From positions 62,001 through 126,000 of the forward strand of contig CAWBXV010000003.1 in assembly GCA_963792875.1 (NCBI GenBank): a DNA stretch of 64,000 nucleotides, in the 5' to 3' direction. The notes under the pieces were generated by a model. That model was not told the origin of the DNA. It did not search any database and saw only the letters and a program-made list of their open reading frames with translations. This document shows, in pieces, positions 17,301 through 25,922 of the stretch; position 1 is the first letter of the stretch; every line of letters starts with the position of its first letter. The position numbers and the translations under genes are program-made. Source of the DNA: JAHEGP01 sp963792875. GTDB taxonomy: Bacteria > Pseudomonadota > Gammaproteobacteria > Pseudomonadales > JAHEGP01.

Positions 17301-17861
17301 TCAGTCCCGCTCTGCCTGGGTGCTGGCGTCGCGGGCGAACAGCACCAGGTACTCGCCGTAGCCCTCGTCCTCCATGGCCTCGCGCGGCACGAACCTCAGC
17401 GCCGCTGAGTTGATGCAGTAGCGCTTGCCGGTCGGCTTGGGGCCGTCGTTGAAGACGTGGCCCAGGTGTGAGTCGGCATGGCGGCTGCGCAGCTCGGTGC
17501 GCGGGAGGAACAGCACGAAGTCGGTGCGGGTGACGATATTGCCGGGTTCCAGTGAGCGCCAGAAGCTCGGCCAGCCGGTGCCTGATTTGTACATGTGCGT
17601 CGACGAAAACAGCGGCTCGCCGCTGACCACGTCGACGTAGATGCCCTCCTCGGTGTTGTTCCAGTACAGATTGTCGAAGGGCGGCTCCGTGGCGTCCTGC
17701 TGGGTGACGCGGTACTGCAGGTCGCTCAGATTCTCCCGCAGGGTGCGGTCGTCGGGCTTGCTGAAGGTGCTGGGGTCGAAGCCCGCAGCGGCCGAGGCGG
17801 CCAGCCAGGCGGTGACGGCAAGCAGGGGGACGATGGTGCGCGTGCAGTGGCGGCGAATCAT
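17301..17861 (-). CDS. msrB: peptide-methionine (R)-S-oxide reductase, exported
   Basis: 186 aa from the ATG at 17861, chosen because MIRRHCTRTIVPLLAVTAWL, followed by AASAAAG, forms a signal peptide; an ATG at 17882 would extend the n-region by seven residues. The domain is clear: LSDLQYRVTQQDATEPPFDN, GIYVDVVSGEPLFSS, SGTGWPSFW, HLGHVFNDGPKPTGKRYCIN and SAALRF. Catalytic Cys149 sits in RYCINSA. The two CxxC zinc-site pairs of many MsrBs are absent. The enzyme reduces the R-epimer of methionine sulfoxide; the signal peptide puts it in the periplasm, where it would repair exported proteins. It is convergent with the ABC operon. Confidence 0.93.
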   Translation of the reverse strand: MIRRHCTRTIVPLLAVTAWLAASAAAGFDPSTFSKPDDRTLRENLSDLQYRVTQQDATEPPFDNLYWNNTEEGIYVDVVSGEPLFSSTHMYKSGTGWPSFWRSLEPGNIVTRTDFVLFLPRTELRSRHADSHLGHVFNDGPKPTGKRYCINSAALRFVPREAMEDEGYGEYLVLFARDASTQAERD

Positions 17862-18264
17862 GGCAGGTTTCCGTTGCTTCATTGGCAGTTTTGACGTGCT
17901 GGCGCCGCACAAGTTCCGCCGCGCGCGTTCGTGGCGCTGGCGCGGCGGCTGCCCTGCCCGCCCGTATTGTGCTGGATTTCAAAGAATCAGCCGTTTATGC
18001 TAGCCCTGTGCCTAAGGCGTTGCGTTGTTAAGCGCGCGTACAGCGCGCCTGCAGTGCGTGACGGGTCTGCGGTTGGGCGCACAAGGTTGGGGTTGGCGAG
18101 ACGTGCCGAAATCCGATGCGGAGGCGGTGGTTGAGCACCCGAAGCACGCTGGGCTTTTGATAGGTCCGCAGCCCCGCTGGCAGGCGGCACCAGTGCCCCC
18201 TGTCCGCCGGGAGAGCGGCCAGCGACAGCAGGGGAAGCGCCCCTGGAGCTGCCATCCGTAATTG

Positions 18265-18293
18265 TTGCTGGCAATCGAAGCACGGCAGATAAG
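18265..18293 (+). promoter_or_regulatory. possible sigma70 promoter of sdaC
   Basis: TTGCTG (18265-18270), 17 nt, then GATAAG (18288-18293), about 40 bases before the sdaC ATG, which has AGGGAG as ribosome site. The -10 match is only partial. Elsewhere in the 471-base gap 17862-18332 there is a GCGCGC hairpin-capable pair near 18032-18048 and otherwise nothing I can assign. Confidence 0.35.
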
Positions 18294-18332
18294 ATCAATA
18301 ACAACTGTTTTCGTGTATCAGGGAGCTGAGCT

Positions 18333-19592
18333 ATGTCCGGTAATAATGCAAATATAAGAAAGTGGAGCGGTGAGGATACCGCGTGGATGTTTACGCTGTT
18401 CGGCACCGCGGTGGGTGCCGGCATTCTGTTTCTGCCGCTCAAGGCCGGTAGCGGGGGCATCTGGCCCGTGCTCATCGCGGCCCTGCTCATCGGCCCGATG
18501 ACCTATCTGGCGCACCGCGGCCTGGCGCGGGTCTGTCTGACCTCGTCCAACCCCGACGGTGACATCACCGACGCCGTTACCGAACATTTCGGCGGCGCGG
18601 CCGGATCGCTCATCACCCTGGGATACTTTATCGCCATCTACCCGATCGTGATGGTCTACGGCATCGGGCTCACCAACGCGGTGACCAACGTGGCGGTCAA
18701 TCTGCTGGGCATGGAGACGCCGAACCGGCTGATCCTCAGTGGCGTGATCGTCATCGGCCTGGTGCTGATCATGCTGACCAGCCACAAGGTCGTGGTGCGC
18801 GTCACGGAACTGATCGTCACGCCGCTGGTGCTGATTCTCCTGGGTGTTTCGCTCTACCTGATTCCGCAGTGGGAATTCAGCCGGTTTGAGTTTGACGGTG
18901 ACTGGGGCGGCATGGTCAAGACGGTGCTGCTGATGATCCCCCTGCTGGTGTTCGCGTTCAACCACTCGCCGGCGGTTTCCACCTTCGCGGGCGACTACCG
19001 CAAGGCCGAGGGCGATGTCAACGCAGAGCCCCTGGCCTCGCGCACGCTGCTGCGCACGTCGATGATGCTGACCGTGTTCGTGATGTTCTTCGTGTTCTCC
19101 TGCGTCATGGCGCTCTCGCCCGATGAACTGGCGCAGGCCAGGGCGAACAACCTGTCCACGCTGGACGCCTTTGCCGGCAGAGACGTGGAGGGCATCAACT
19201 GGTTCGGCTGGCTCGCCAGTATCGTCGCCATGATCGCCATCACCAGTTCCTTCTTCGGCCACTACCTGGGCACGGCCGAGGGTCTGCATGGCCTGATCGC
19301 GCAGCGCCTGCGGGGTGGCGATGCGAACAAGGCGATCAATGACAAGGCGATCCGCACCTTCGTGACCATCTTCATCGTCGCGACCGTGTGGTGGGTGGCC
19401 AACGCCAACTGGAGCGTGATCGGCATGATCGAGGACATCGTGTCCCCCATCCTGGCGATCATCCTGTTCATCATGCCGGTGGTCGCCACCCGCACGGTGC
19501 CGGCGATGGCCAAGTATCGCAGCGCTGCGGATATCTTCACCCTGGTGGCCGGTCTCATCGCGGTCGGAGGCAAGATAATCTCGCTGATCTAG
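18333..19592 (+). CDS. sdaC: serine transporter SdaC (HAAAP family)
   Basis: 419 aa with eleven or so hydrophobic segments. The N-terminus, DTAWMFTLFGTAVGAGILFL then PLKAGSGGIWPV, is the hallmark of the hydroxy/aromatic amino acid permeases, and AHRGLARVCLTSSNPDGDIT and LLVFAFNHSPAVSTFAGDYR match SdaC. It imports L-serine with protons across the inner membrane. The start is supported by AGGGAG eight bases upstream. The serine deaminase gene follows 90 bases downstream on the same strand, the classic sdaC-sdaB order, with a strong RNA hairpin between them. Confidence 0.93.
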   Translation: MSGNNANIRKWSGEDTAWMFTLFGTAVGAGILFLPLKAGSGGIWPVLIAALLIGPMTYLAHRGLARVCLTSSNPDGDITDAVTEHFGGAAGSLITLGYFIAIYPIVMVYGIGLTNAVTNVAVNLLGMETPNRLILSGVIVIGLVLIMLTSHKVVVRVTELIVTPLVLILLGVSLYLIPQWEFSRFEFDGDWGGMVKTVLLMIPLLVFAFNHSPAVSTFAGDYRKAEGDVNAEPLASRTLLRTSMMLTVFVMFFVFSCVMALSPDELAQARANNLSTLDAFAGRDVEGINWFGWLASIVAMIAITSSFFGHYLGTAEGLHGLIAQRLRGGDANKAINDKAIRTFVTIFIVATVWWVANANWSVIGMIEDIVSPILAIILFIMPVVATRTVPAMAKYRSAADIFTLVAGLIAVGGKIISLI

Positions 19593-19602
19593 CGGTAAGG
19601 CG

Positions 19603-19636
19603 CGCGGTCCTTCGATGGACAAATCGAAGGGCCGCG
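19603..19636 (+). other. 14-bp hairpin between sdaC and sdaA
   Basis: CGCGGTCCTTCGAT (19603-19616) pairs with ATCGAAGGGCCGCG (19623-19636) around a 6-nt loop; the one non-Watson-Crick position is a G-U pair. No T-run follows, so it is more likely a processing or partial-termination element that sets the ratio of transporter to deaminase than a full terminator. Confidence 0.6.
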
Positions 19637-19682
19637 GGTGTGTCAGTACAGGCGGTGAAGGCACAGGCAGGGGTGAACCAGC

Positions 19683-21134
19683 ATGACTCTCAGCGTATTT
19701 GACATCTTCAAGGTGGGCATCGGCCCTTCCAGTTCGCATACCGTGGGGCCGATGTGGGCCGGCCACCGCTTTATCCAGGAGCTCCGCGACAAGGGCATCA
19801 TCAACAGCGTCGTGTCGGTGCGCGTCGGACTCTACGGCTCCCTGGCGCTGACCGGCATCGGGCACGGTACCGACAAGGCGTGCATTCTCGGCCTGGCGGG
19901 GTTCCGCCCGGACACCATCGACCCGGATGAGGCCGACGAAATCTTCGAGCGGGTCAAGGAGCAGGGCATTCTGCATTTTGCCGGCGAGCGCGACGTTCCG
20001 TTCAACTACGATACCCAGATGGTATTTCATATGGGCGAGTCGCTGCCCGAGCACCCCAACGGCATGCGCATCTTTGCCAGCGACGCCAGCGGCATCGTGG
20101 TGTTCTACAAGACCTACCTCTCGGTCGGCGGCGGTTTCATCAAGACCGCGGACGAAATGCGGGATGAGTCCGGTTCCAGCGAAAAAAAGGCGGAGGGCAC
20201 GGGTACCGGCGGCAAAAACCCTGCGGCCGCTGCTGCTGCGAAGGGACCTGTGGTGCCGTATCCCTTCCGCTACGCAAAAGATCTGCTGGCGTACTACCAC
20301 AAGTACAATATCTCCATCCAGGAGGTGGTCTACGCCAATGAGATGGTTTTGCACAATTGCGGCAAGGAGGCCATTGACGAAAGACTGGACGCCATCTGGG
20401 ATGTCATGGAATCCTGCGTCAACCGCGGTATTCAGCAGAGCGGGGTCATGCCGGTGAGCGGCATCAAGCGGCGTGCAGCCGAACTGCACCGGGCCTTGGT
20501 GGCCCATCCGGAAGCCATGCTGAAAGACCACTTCGCCATCCTGGACTGGGTGGCGCTGTTCGCCATGGCCGCCAACGAGGAGAACGCCTGCGGCGGGCGC
20601 GTGGTGACCGCGCCCACCAACGGTGCCGCCGGGGTGATTCCCGCGGTCATCTCCTACTACAAGCGCTTCGTTCCCGGCGCGGACCAGCAGGGCATCCGCG
20701 AGTTCATGCTGACCGCCGGCGCGATCGGCATGCTCTACAAACTGAATGCTTCCATCTCCGGCGCCGAGGTCGGTTGCCAGGGCGAGGTCGGCGTCGCCTG
20801 CTCGATGGCGGCGGGGGGGCTGACGCGGGTAATGGGCGGCACCATGATGCAGGTCGAGAATGCCGCCGAGATCGGCATGGAGCATCACCTGGGCATGACC
20901 TGCGACCCCATCGGCGGTCTGGTGCAGGTGCCCTGCATCGAGCGCAACAGCATGGGTGCCATCAAGGCTATCACGGCCAGCCGCCTGTCCCTGCGGGGGG
21001 ATGGCACGCACACCGTCTCGCTGGATGCGGTGATCGAGACCATGTACCGCACCGGCATGGATATCCAGGCCAAGTACCGTGAGACCTCCCTGGGTGGGCT
21101 GGCGATCTATGCCACCAATCTGGCGGAGTGCTGA
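19683..21134 (+). CDS. sdaA: L-serine ammonia-lyase (iron-sulfur type)
   Basis: 483 aa single-chain L-serine dehydratase converting serine to pyruvate and ammonia. The N-terminal beta domain begins MTLSVFDIFKVGIGPSSSHT, then VGPMWAGHRF. The C-terminal alpha domain carries NACGGRVVTAPTNGAAGVIP, SISGAEVGCQGEVGVACSMA and MTCDPIGGLVQVPCIERN. These include the three cysteines near EVGC, MTCD and VPCIE expected to hold the oxygen-sensitive 4Fe-4S cluster. A low-complexity Gly/Ala/Lys insert at about residues 160-188 (SEKKAEGTGTGGKNP, then a run of Ala) makes it longer than SdaA (about 454 aa). It works with SdaC to use serine as a carbon and nitrogen source. Confidence 0.93.
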   Translation: MTLSVFDIFKVGIGPSSSHTVGPMWAGHRFIQELRDKGIINSVVSVRVGLYGSLALTGIGHGTDKACILGLAGFRPDTIDPDEADEIFERVKEQGILHFAGERDVPFNYDTQMVFHMGESLPEHPNGMRIFASDASGIVVFYKTYLSVGGGFIKTADEMRDESGSSEKKAEGTGTGGKNPAAAAAAKGPVVPYPFRYAKDLLAYYHKYNISIQEVVYANEMVLHNCGKEAIDERLDAIWDVMESCVNRGIQQSGVMPVSGIKRRAAELHRALVAHPEAMLKDHFAILDWVALFAMAANEENACGGRVVTAPTNGAAGVIPAVISYYKRFVPGADQQGIREFMLTAGAIGMLYKLNASISGAEVGCQGEVGVACSMAAGGLTRVMGGTMMQVENAAEIGMEHHLGMTCDPIGGLVQVPCIERNSMGAIKAITASRLSLRGDGTHTVSLDAVIETMYRTGMDIQAKYRETSLGGLAIYATNLAEC

Positions 21135-21295
21135 TGCGGGCAAGGCGTCGGCGGGCCTGTGGCCTTGCTTGAGCGAGGGTGGCGCCAGGGTGCTGGTCCT
21201 ATAGAAAAAAGAAGCGCTACCGCTGTGCCCGCAGGGGCACCCGTCGCATCGCGCGCGGTGGCGTGTGCGTACTAACGGCCCGGGGGGCAGGCACC

Positions 21296-21811
21296 ATGCA
21301 CGTCCAGTTTATCGTTTCCATCGTCGGACCCGATCGCTTCGGCCTGCCGAAGCATCTCGCGTCCGCGACCCATGAACTGGGTGGACAGTGGCTCAACAGC
21401 AAGGTGATTCGCCTCGGCGGGCAGTTCGCCGCCCTGATCCGGGTGGAAGTGCCCGCGGTCGAAAGCGCCCGGCTGCGGGCGATGTTCGCCGGCCTGGAGG
21501 GCTGTCATGTGGCGTTTTCCGACGTCAGGACCGCCGCAGACGCGGCGACCCGGACCTGTGCGTTGACGGTCGACGCCGAGGATCGCCCCGGGCTGGTCAG
21601 CGACATCACGCACCTGCTGCAGGAGCATCAGGTGACCATCCAGGACATGCAGTGCCACCGCATGGTCGCCGCAGGGCTGGGCACCAGCATGTTTCGCGGT
21701 GAGTTCGACGTCGCCGTTCCCGGTGGCGTCGATTTGTCGCTGCTGATACGTGACCTCGAGGCGCTGGGCGAGCACGTCATGGTCAGCGTCGACGCCGCAG
21801 CGCCGGCCTGA
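21296..21811 (+). CDS. GcvR-like tandem ACT-domain regulator
   Basis: 171 aa from the ATG at 21296. There are two ACT domains: the first starts MHVQFIVSIVGPDRFGLPKH and covers about 1-75; the second starts CALTVDAEDRPGLVSDITHL and covers about 87-165. This is the architecture of GcvR, the protein that restrains the glycine-cleavage activator GcvA in E. coli. Sitting 161 bases after the serine deaminase gene, it could sense glycine or serine and tie serine breakdown to one-carbon supply. The neighbour-based role is inference; no DNA-binding domain is present. Confidence 0.8.
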   Translation: MHVQFIVSIVGPDRFGLPKHLASATHELGGQWLNSKVIRLGGQFAALIRVEVPAVESARLRAMFAGLEGCHVAFSDVRTAADAATRTCALTVDAEDRPGLVSDITHLLQEHQVTIQDMQCHRMVAAGLGTSMFRGEFDVAVPGGVDLSLLIRDLEALGEHVMVSVDAAAPA

Positions 21812-21845
21812 TCCCTGCCGGCCGCGGCCACGCGGCCAGCGCATA

Positions 21846-21914
21846 CTGACCCCTGACCCTGACCCCTGACCCCTGACCCCTGACCCCTGACCCCTGACCC
21901 CTGACCCCTGACCC
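21846..21914. repeat. 7-bp tandem repeat (CTGACCC)x10
   Basis: Ten head-to-tail units of CTGACCC from 21846, nine perfect and one (the second) shortened to six bases, ending in a degenerate CTGATC. They lie in the short gap between two convergent genes (21811 and 21939), where copy-number change would not alter either protein. Such heptamers expand and contract by slippage, so length may vary between strains. Confidence 0.95.
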
Positions 21915-21938
21915 CTGATCTGCGCCGCGGGCCGACGC

Positions 21939-23396
21939 TCAGAGCAGCGCCGGGATGCCGGGCAGCATGCCCACCGTCGCCATCGCGGCGCAGCAGACCG
22001 CAAAGGCCAGGCCCGGGATGATCAGGCGGTCGGCGGTTGAGAGCTTGTCCTTGCGGTGCCTGTCGCCGATCAGGCTGTTGTTGTCCAGCAGCATGGTGAT
22101 GGCCCAGCCGAACACCGGGTTGACCACGGCGGAGGCGAAGATGCAGATGCCCGCGGCCTGGGCATCCTTGGTGTCCTTGACCATCTGCATGCCGGCCTCC
22201 AGCAGGGGCAGGAATACGCCCACCAGCAGGGCGATGCTCATGACCGGCACCCACACGGTCACGTCCATCGGGTAGCCGATGACGGCCACCAGCACGCACA
22301 TGATGCCCAGCAGAATGGCCCCTCCCGGGATGGGGCGCTTGGCGATGGCGGCCGGAATCATGTACGTGCCCCACGACGAGGTGATGTTGCCGCCGCCGAA
22401 GCCGGTGCCGATAATCTGCCGGATCGAGCAGGCCGTCATGGTGTCGTCGACATCCATCAATACATGCTTCGCGTCCTTGGGGTAATTCAGCTCCTGGAAG
22501 ATGCGGTGCCCCAGGAAATCCGGCGACCACATGGCCACCGCCAGGATGGCGAAGGGCAGGGATGCGATGAAGTGGCCGGCGTTGGGCAGGCCCAGCTTCC
22601 AGCCCGTCTCGGTGCCGCCCCACCAGTACGCCGGGTTCAGGTTGGGCAGTCCGGGGTCCGTGGTGAACTCCAGGGGGGCACCCATGGCCAGGGCGATGGC
22701 GACGGCCAACGCGGAGCAGGCCGGTATGGACAGCCAGCGCTTGCCGATGCGGGCCAGGTAGGCGTAGAGGCAGATATTGGCGAACAGCACGGCGAGGGCG
22801 ATATACCCCATGTCCAGCTCGGTCGCCCAGGTCTTGAGGCTGTTGATCTGCGACAGCGCGCCCATCAGGCCGAGGAATACCAGCAGCCCGCCGGCCACGC
22901 CGTCGCCGGTCAGGTTGACCAGGCGCGAGCCCCCCTTGGTAATGCTCAGAATCAAGCCGAAGATGCCCAGCAGGATGGCCAGCGCCAGGGGGTGGCCGCC
23001 GGCGGCGACGATCATGGGGATCATGGGGATCATGGGGCCGTGATTGCCCGCCAGGTTGGCGCGCGGGTTCAGAAAGCCCGACGTCAGGATAACGAACAGC
23101 GTGGCGGATACCAGCAGCTCGATGCGCACGTTCTCGATGACGAAGTCCGGGCCCAGGCCGAAGCCCTTGGCGTAGGACGCCATCACCGCGGAGTACATCA
23201 CGGTGATGCCGATGGTGCCGGCGAGTGCGGGGACGAGGTCTTCCCACTCGAAGCGGAAATCGCGCCCCGGCAGATTCAGGCGCCAGCGCCTGGGGTTCAT
23301 GATGGTGAGTTCGTGGTCGAGATAGTCCGATCGTGATGTGAATTCACTGCTCGGCCGGTGGCGATCCCGGTAACTGCCGCCCTGTTGTGACTGCAT
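21939..23396 (-). CDS. DUF3360-type putative inner-membrane permease
   Basis: 485 aa with about a dozen hydrophobic segments (AGTIGITVMYSAVMASYAKG; LAILLGIFGLILSIT; MSIALLVGVFLPLLEAGMQM). Characteristic pieces are SGFLNPRANLAGNHGPMIPM, STKGG-type loop ITKGGSRLVNLTGDGVAGG, and GFGGGNITSSWGTYMIPAAI. I recognise this as the DUF3360 group, related in layout to SulP/NCS2 permeases; the substrate is not known. An in-frame tripled 9-bp unit gives the repeated Pro-Met-Ile at 23011-23037. The first 33 residues are hydrophilic, so an internal start (MNPRRW) is possible. It is convergent with the ACT gene. Confidence 0.7.
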   Translation of the reverse strand: MQSQQGGSYRDRHRPSSEFTSRSDYLDHELTIMNPRRWRLNLPGRDFRFEWEDLVPALAGTIGITVMYSAVMASYAKGFGLGPDFVIENVRIELLVSATLFVILTSGFLNPRANLAGNHGPMIPMIPMIVAAGGHPLALAILLGIFGLILSITKGGSRLVNLTGDGVAGGLLVFLGLMGALSQINSLKTWATELDMGYIALAVLFANICLYAYLARIGKRWLSIPACSALAVAIALAMGAPLEFTTDPGLPNLNPAYWWGGTETGWKLGLPNAGHFIASLPFAILAVAMWSPDFLGHRIFQELNYPKDAKHVLMDVDDTMTACSIRQIIGTGFGGGNITSSWGTYMIPAAIAKRPIPGGAILLGIMCVLVAVIGYPMDVTVWVPVMSIALLVGVFLPLLEAGMQMVKDTKDAQAAGICIFASAVVNPVFGWAITMLLDNNSLIGDRHRKDKLSTADRLIIPGLAFAVCCAAMATVGMLPGIPALL

Positions 23397-23665
23397 GGGG
23401 GTACTCGCTCTGCAACGCTGTTGTTATTGGCTTATGCGCTCATCGTGACCGCCGCGCGGCTGCGCCGGGCTGGCGCGGGAGCGCGTCATGGCGATTCGAT
23501 GAGCACAGCACGTCTCCGATTATAAAGAAGTGGCGGAAGATTGTTAGTGAAAAGGTCAGCTACCGGCCGCGGGCCGCGGCGGCTGGCAGCGGCGCAGCGG
23601 CTGTCGTATGATGGTCTCGGTCGGGCCGCGGGTCCGGCTGCACCTGCCGAGCAGAGACCACGCCG

Positions 23666-24097
23666 ATGCCGTTGGCCAGACTGATTCTCTCGATTACCGC
23701 CGCGATCTGGATGGGCTATGGCGGTTGGCTCTTTTTCGATCCCACCGGTCTGCGCTACGCCGGCTTCGAGCTGACCCACTGGAGCGCCATCGTCGAGGTG
23801 CAGGCGATGTACGGCGCGGTGGAGTTCATGCTCGGCGTGTTCGCGCTGCTGGGCGTGCTCAGGCCGCAGCGCTATATGCACCCGGCCCTGCTGCTGTGGT
23901 TTTTTATCTACTCCGCGCTGGTGGTGGGGCGGCTGGTGGGCATTGCCCAATGGGGCGGCAGCTACGCGCTGGCGTTTGGCGCCGATGCCCTGCCCGGCAG
24001 CTACAACCCGGGGGCGCTGTGGCTGCTGGAGCTGCCGTCGGCGCTGCTGCTGCTGATCGCCCTGATCGCGACCCGCGACCGGGCTCCGGCGGGTTGA
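23666..24097 (+). CDS. DUF4345-type four-helix membrane protein
   Basis: 143 aa, nearly all in four hydrophobic helices (ARLILSITAAIWMGYGGWLF; AMYGAVEFMLGVFALLGVLR; ALLLWFFIYSALVVGRLVGI; LWLLELPSALLLLIALIA). The conserved polar positions between helices (E in AMYGAVEF and RLVG) match DUF4345 proteins of unknown function. Its stop (TTGA) is directly joined to the next gene, so the two are probably translated together. It is the first gene of a two-gene unit on the plus strand. Confidence 0.7.
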   Translation: MPLARLILSITAAIWMGYGGWLFFDPTGLRYAGFELTHWSAIVEVQAMYGAVEFMLGVFALLGVLRPQRYMHPALLLWFFIYSALVVGRLVGIAQWGGSYALAFGADALPGSYNPGALWLLELPSALLLLIALIATRDRAPAG

Positions 24098-24108
24098 GGG
24101 TGCCGGTG

Positions 24109-24945
24109 GTGCCGCCCCTGGTCGTGCGCGACATCGACTTCCGCTTCGACGACAGCATTCCCTTCCACTGGAATCCCGGCAACCCGTGCTGGGGCAACCT
24201 GGTCAACTTCATCACCCTGATCGCGCCGGCCTTCGAGCGCTACGCCATTCGCGCCACGCGCGCTGCGCTGCCGCTGATCCGGGACCCGGCGGTGCGGCGC
24301 GACGCCGAGCTGTTCTGCCGGCAGGAGGCGCAGCACGCGCGCCACCACATCGCCCACATGGCGCTGCTGCTGCGCCAGCACCCGGGCCTGGGCGACGTGG
24401 TGGGGGCCATCAATGCCTCCTTCGAAGCCATGTACCGGCGCGAGCCCCTGCGCTACCACCTGGCCTACGTGGCCACCGTGGAGCTGTGCTTCGGCCCGCT
24501 GGCCGCTTTTTTCATCGACAATCGCCGGGCCCTGTTCGTCGACGCGGACCCGCGCATCGCCGCCTTTATCCTGTGGCATCTGGTGGAGGAGTTCGAACAC
24601 CGCAACAGCGCCATCGACATCTTCAATGACGTCGTGGGCCGCCACGGCTACCGCCTGCGGACCCTGCCGGCGGTGGCGCGGCAGCTGGCCGCTATCGAGC
24701 GCATCGCCCGCGAGGGTTTCAACCGGGTGGTCCCGGCCGGTCCCGGCGGGGTCGCGGCGGGGGACGTCCGGAGCGCCCTGGCGGCGATACCGCGGCGCCG
24801 GCAGCTGGGTCTGCTGTGCCGCCTGGCCGCGACGCTGCTGCCGGGGCACCGGCCCGAGCGGTTGCCCCAGCCCGAGTGGGTGACCCGGTGGTTCGCCGAG
24901 CAGGCGGCGGGGGTGGATATGGCGCGGTACTATCCGGGGACCTGA
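24109..24945 (+). CDS. predicted metal-dependent hydrolase (diiron-like, PF10118 type)
   Basis: About 278 aa from GTG 24109, which has GAGGG eight bases upstream; TTG 24094, GTG 24100 and GTG 24106 are alternatives. The body is helical with paired acidic/His motifs: AELFCRQEAQHARHHIAHMA (E...EAQHxxHH), and later ILWHLVEEFEHRNSAIDIFN (EExEH). Two ExxH-type motifs about 90 residues apart suggest a diiron or ferritin-like centre, as in the bacterial 'metal-dependent hydrolase' family. Reaction and substrate are unknown. It is translationally joined to the DUF4345 gene. Confidence 0.75.
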   Translation: MPPLVVRDIDFRFDDSIPFHWNPGNPCWGNLVNFITLIAPAFERYAIRATRAALPLIRDPAVRRDAELFCRQEAQHARHHIAHMALLLRQHPGLGDVVGAINASFEAMYRREPLRYHLAYVATVELCFGPLAAFFIDNRRALFVDADPRIAAFILWHLVEEFEHRNSAIDIFNDVVGRHGYRLRTLPAVARQLAAIERIAREGFNRVVPAGPGGVAAGDVRSALAAIPRRRQLGLLCRLAATLLPGHRPERLPQPEWVTRWFAEQAAGVDMARYYPGT

Positions 24946-24989
24946 GCGCGGCGCCCGGCCGTGGGGCGGCGGCCGCCCGAACGCCGGGC

Positions 24990-25018
24990 AAAAAAAGAGG
25001 GAGCCTTGCGGCTCCCTC
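24990..25018 (-). terminator. intrinsic terminator of the 25.0-25.9 kb gene
   Basis: GAGGGAGCC (24997-25005) and GGCTCCCTC (25010-25018) form a perfect 9-bp stem with a 4-nt loop. On the minus strand it is followed by seven T residues (24996-24990). It lies 28 bases after the stop codon of the beta-barrel gene. It is the clearest intrinsic terminator in the window. Confidence 0.9.
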
Positions 25019-25046
25019 GGGGTTTCAGCTCAGGCCGATCGACGGA

Positions 25047-25922
25047 TCAGAAGCTGAAGGCCCAGCCCGCCAGCGGCCCGTTGAGGTTGATGGTGGTCGC
25101 ATGGCCATTATCATCCTCTTCGGTGACGCTCTGGTAGGTGCGCCAGCCCAGCCAGAAGTTGTTGAGTTTGCTCACGCGGTACATGTAGCGAACGTCGACC
25201 TGCCAGGCGGAGCCGCTGTCGCCGGCAACGGCCACGTCGCCGTAGAGGTTGATGCCGTGGCGCTTGGTGTTGCCCATCCACCAGGCGTACTGCAGGCCCA
25301 GCAGGTAGTCCCACATGTCATCGGGCTCGACGCTTGCATCCCCCTTGAAGTTTTCATCGGCGTCAACCGGGGGAACAATACAGAGCTTGCTGCAGCCCGC
25401 GGGATATCCAGGGAAATTGATCTTGGCGTTGCCTTCGAGTTCCACGGTGACATCCACCTGGGTTACGCGCCCGAGGGTGAACAGCCGCAGGTTGCGCCAC
25501 AGATTCCAAGAGAGGCCGATGTCGTACATGCCCATCTTGAGGCCGACGTCGATATCGAGATCCAGGCCGCCCAAATCGCCCTCAAAGCCCGTAGATACGG
25601 TTTCGGGCCGCAGGTCCATGTACATGGCCTTGGCGACGAAGCCGAACCACTTGTAGTTGAGGTAGAACTCACCCATAAAGCCCATGCCGAGGTTGGTCAG
25701 GATATCCTTGAACGGGATGGTCACCTCCAGGTCGTCGGCGTCCGTTTCGATATTGAGGTTGATCTCCGGCGCCCACAGCATGGGGAAGGCGACGACGATG
25801 CGGAATTCTTCCGACCCGCTGTCCCAGTACTGACCCTTGGGAATTTCCATCTGGGCATGGGCGTTTGCCGAGACCAGCGCGCCCCCCAGCGCAACGGTTT
25901 GTAGCAGTCTGCTTGTTTTCAT
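25047..25922 (-). CDS. outer-membrane beta-barrel protein
   Basis: 291 aa. It has a signal peptide, MKTSRLLQTVALGGALVSAN then AHA-QMEIPKG. The mature part has repeated aromatic-edged strands (FRIVVAFPMLWAPEINLNIE; MGFMGEFYLNYKWFGFVAKA; HGINLYGDVAVAG; WQVDVRYMYRVSKLNNFWLG) and ends in GPLAGWAFSF, with the terminal Phe expected for BAM-dependent insertion. One Cys pair (GCSKLC) may form a loop disulfide. The ribosome site AGGAG lies seven bases upstream, and the terminator at 24990-25018 closes it as a single-gene unit. It is the same size as the broken barrel gene near 30 kb, but I have not aligned them. Confidence 0.75.
   Translation of the reverse strand: MKTSRLLQTVALGGALVSANAHAQMEIPKGQYWDSGSEEFRIVVAFPMLWAPEINLNIETDADDLEVTIPFKDILTNLGMGFMGEFYLNYKWFGFVAKAMYMDLRPETVSTGFEGDLGGLDLDIDVGLKMGMYDIGLSWNLWRNLRLFTLGRVTQVDVTVELEGNAKINFPGYPAGCSKLCIVPPVDADENFKGDASVEPDDMWDYLLGLQYAWWMGNTKRHGINLYGDVAVAGDSGSAWQVDVRYMYRVSKLNNFWLGWRTYQSVTEEDDNGHATTINLNGPLAGWAFSF

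Noticed and set aside
18318..21143. 941-residue minus-strand frame opposite sdaC and sdaA
   Set aside because: It spans two genuine genes and an intergenic hairpin, and looks like an antisense shadow.
19593..21295. Glycine riboswitch near the serine genes
   Set aside because: I found no paired aptamer pattern; only the intercistronic hairpin is present.
21846..21914. Possible CRISPR array
   Set aside because: The units are 7 bp with no spacers and no cas genes nearby; it is a simple tandem repeat.
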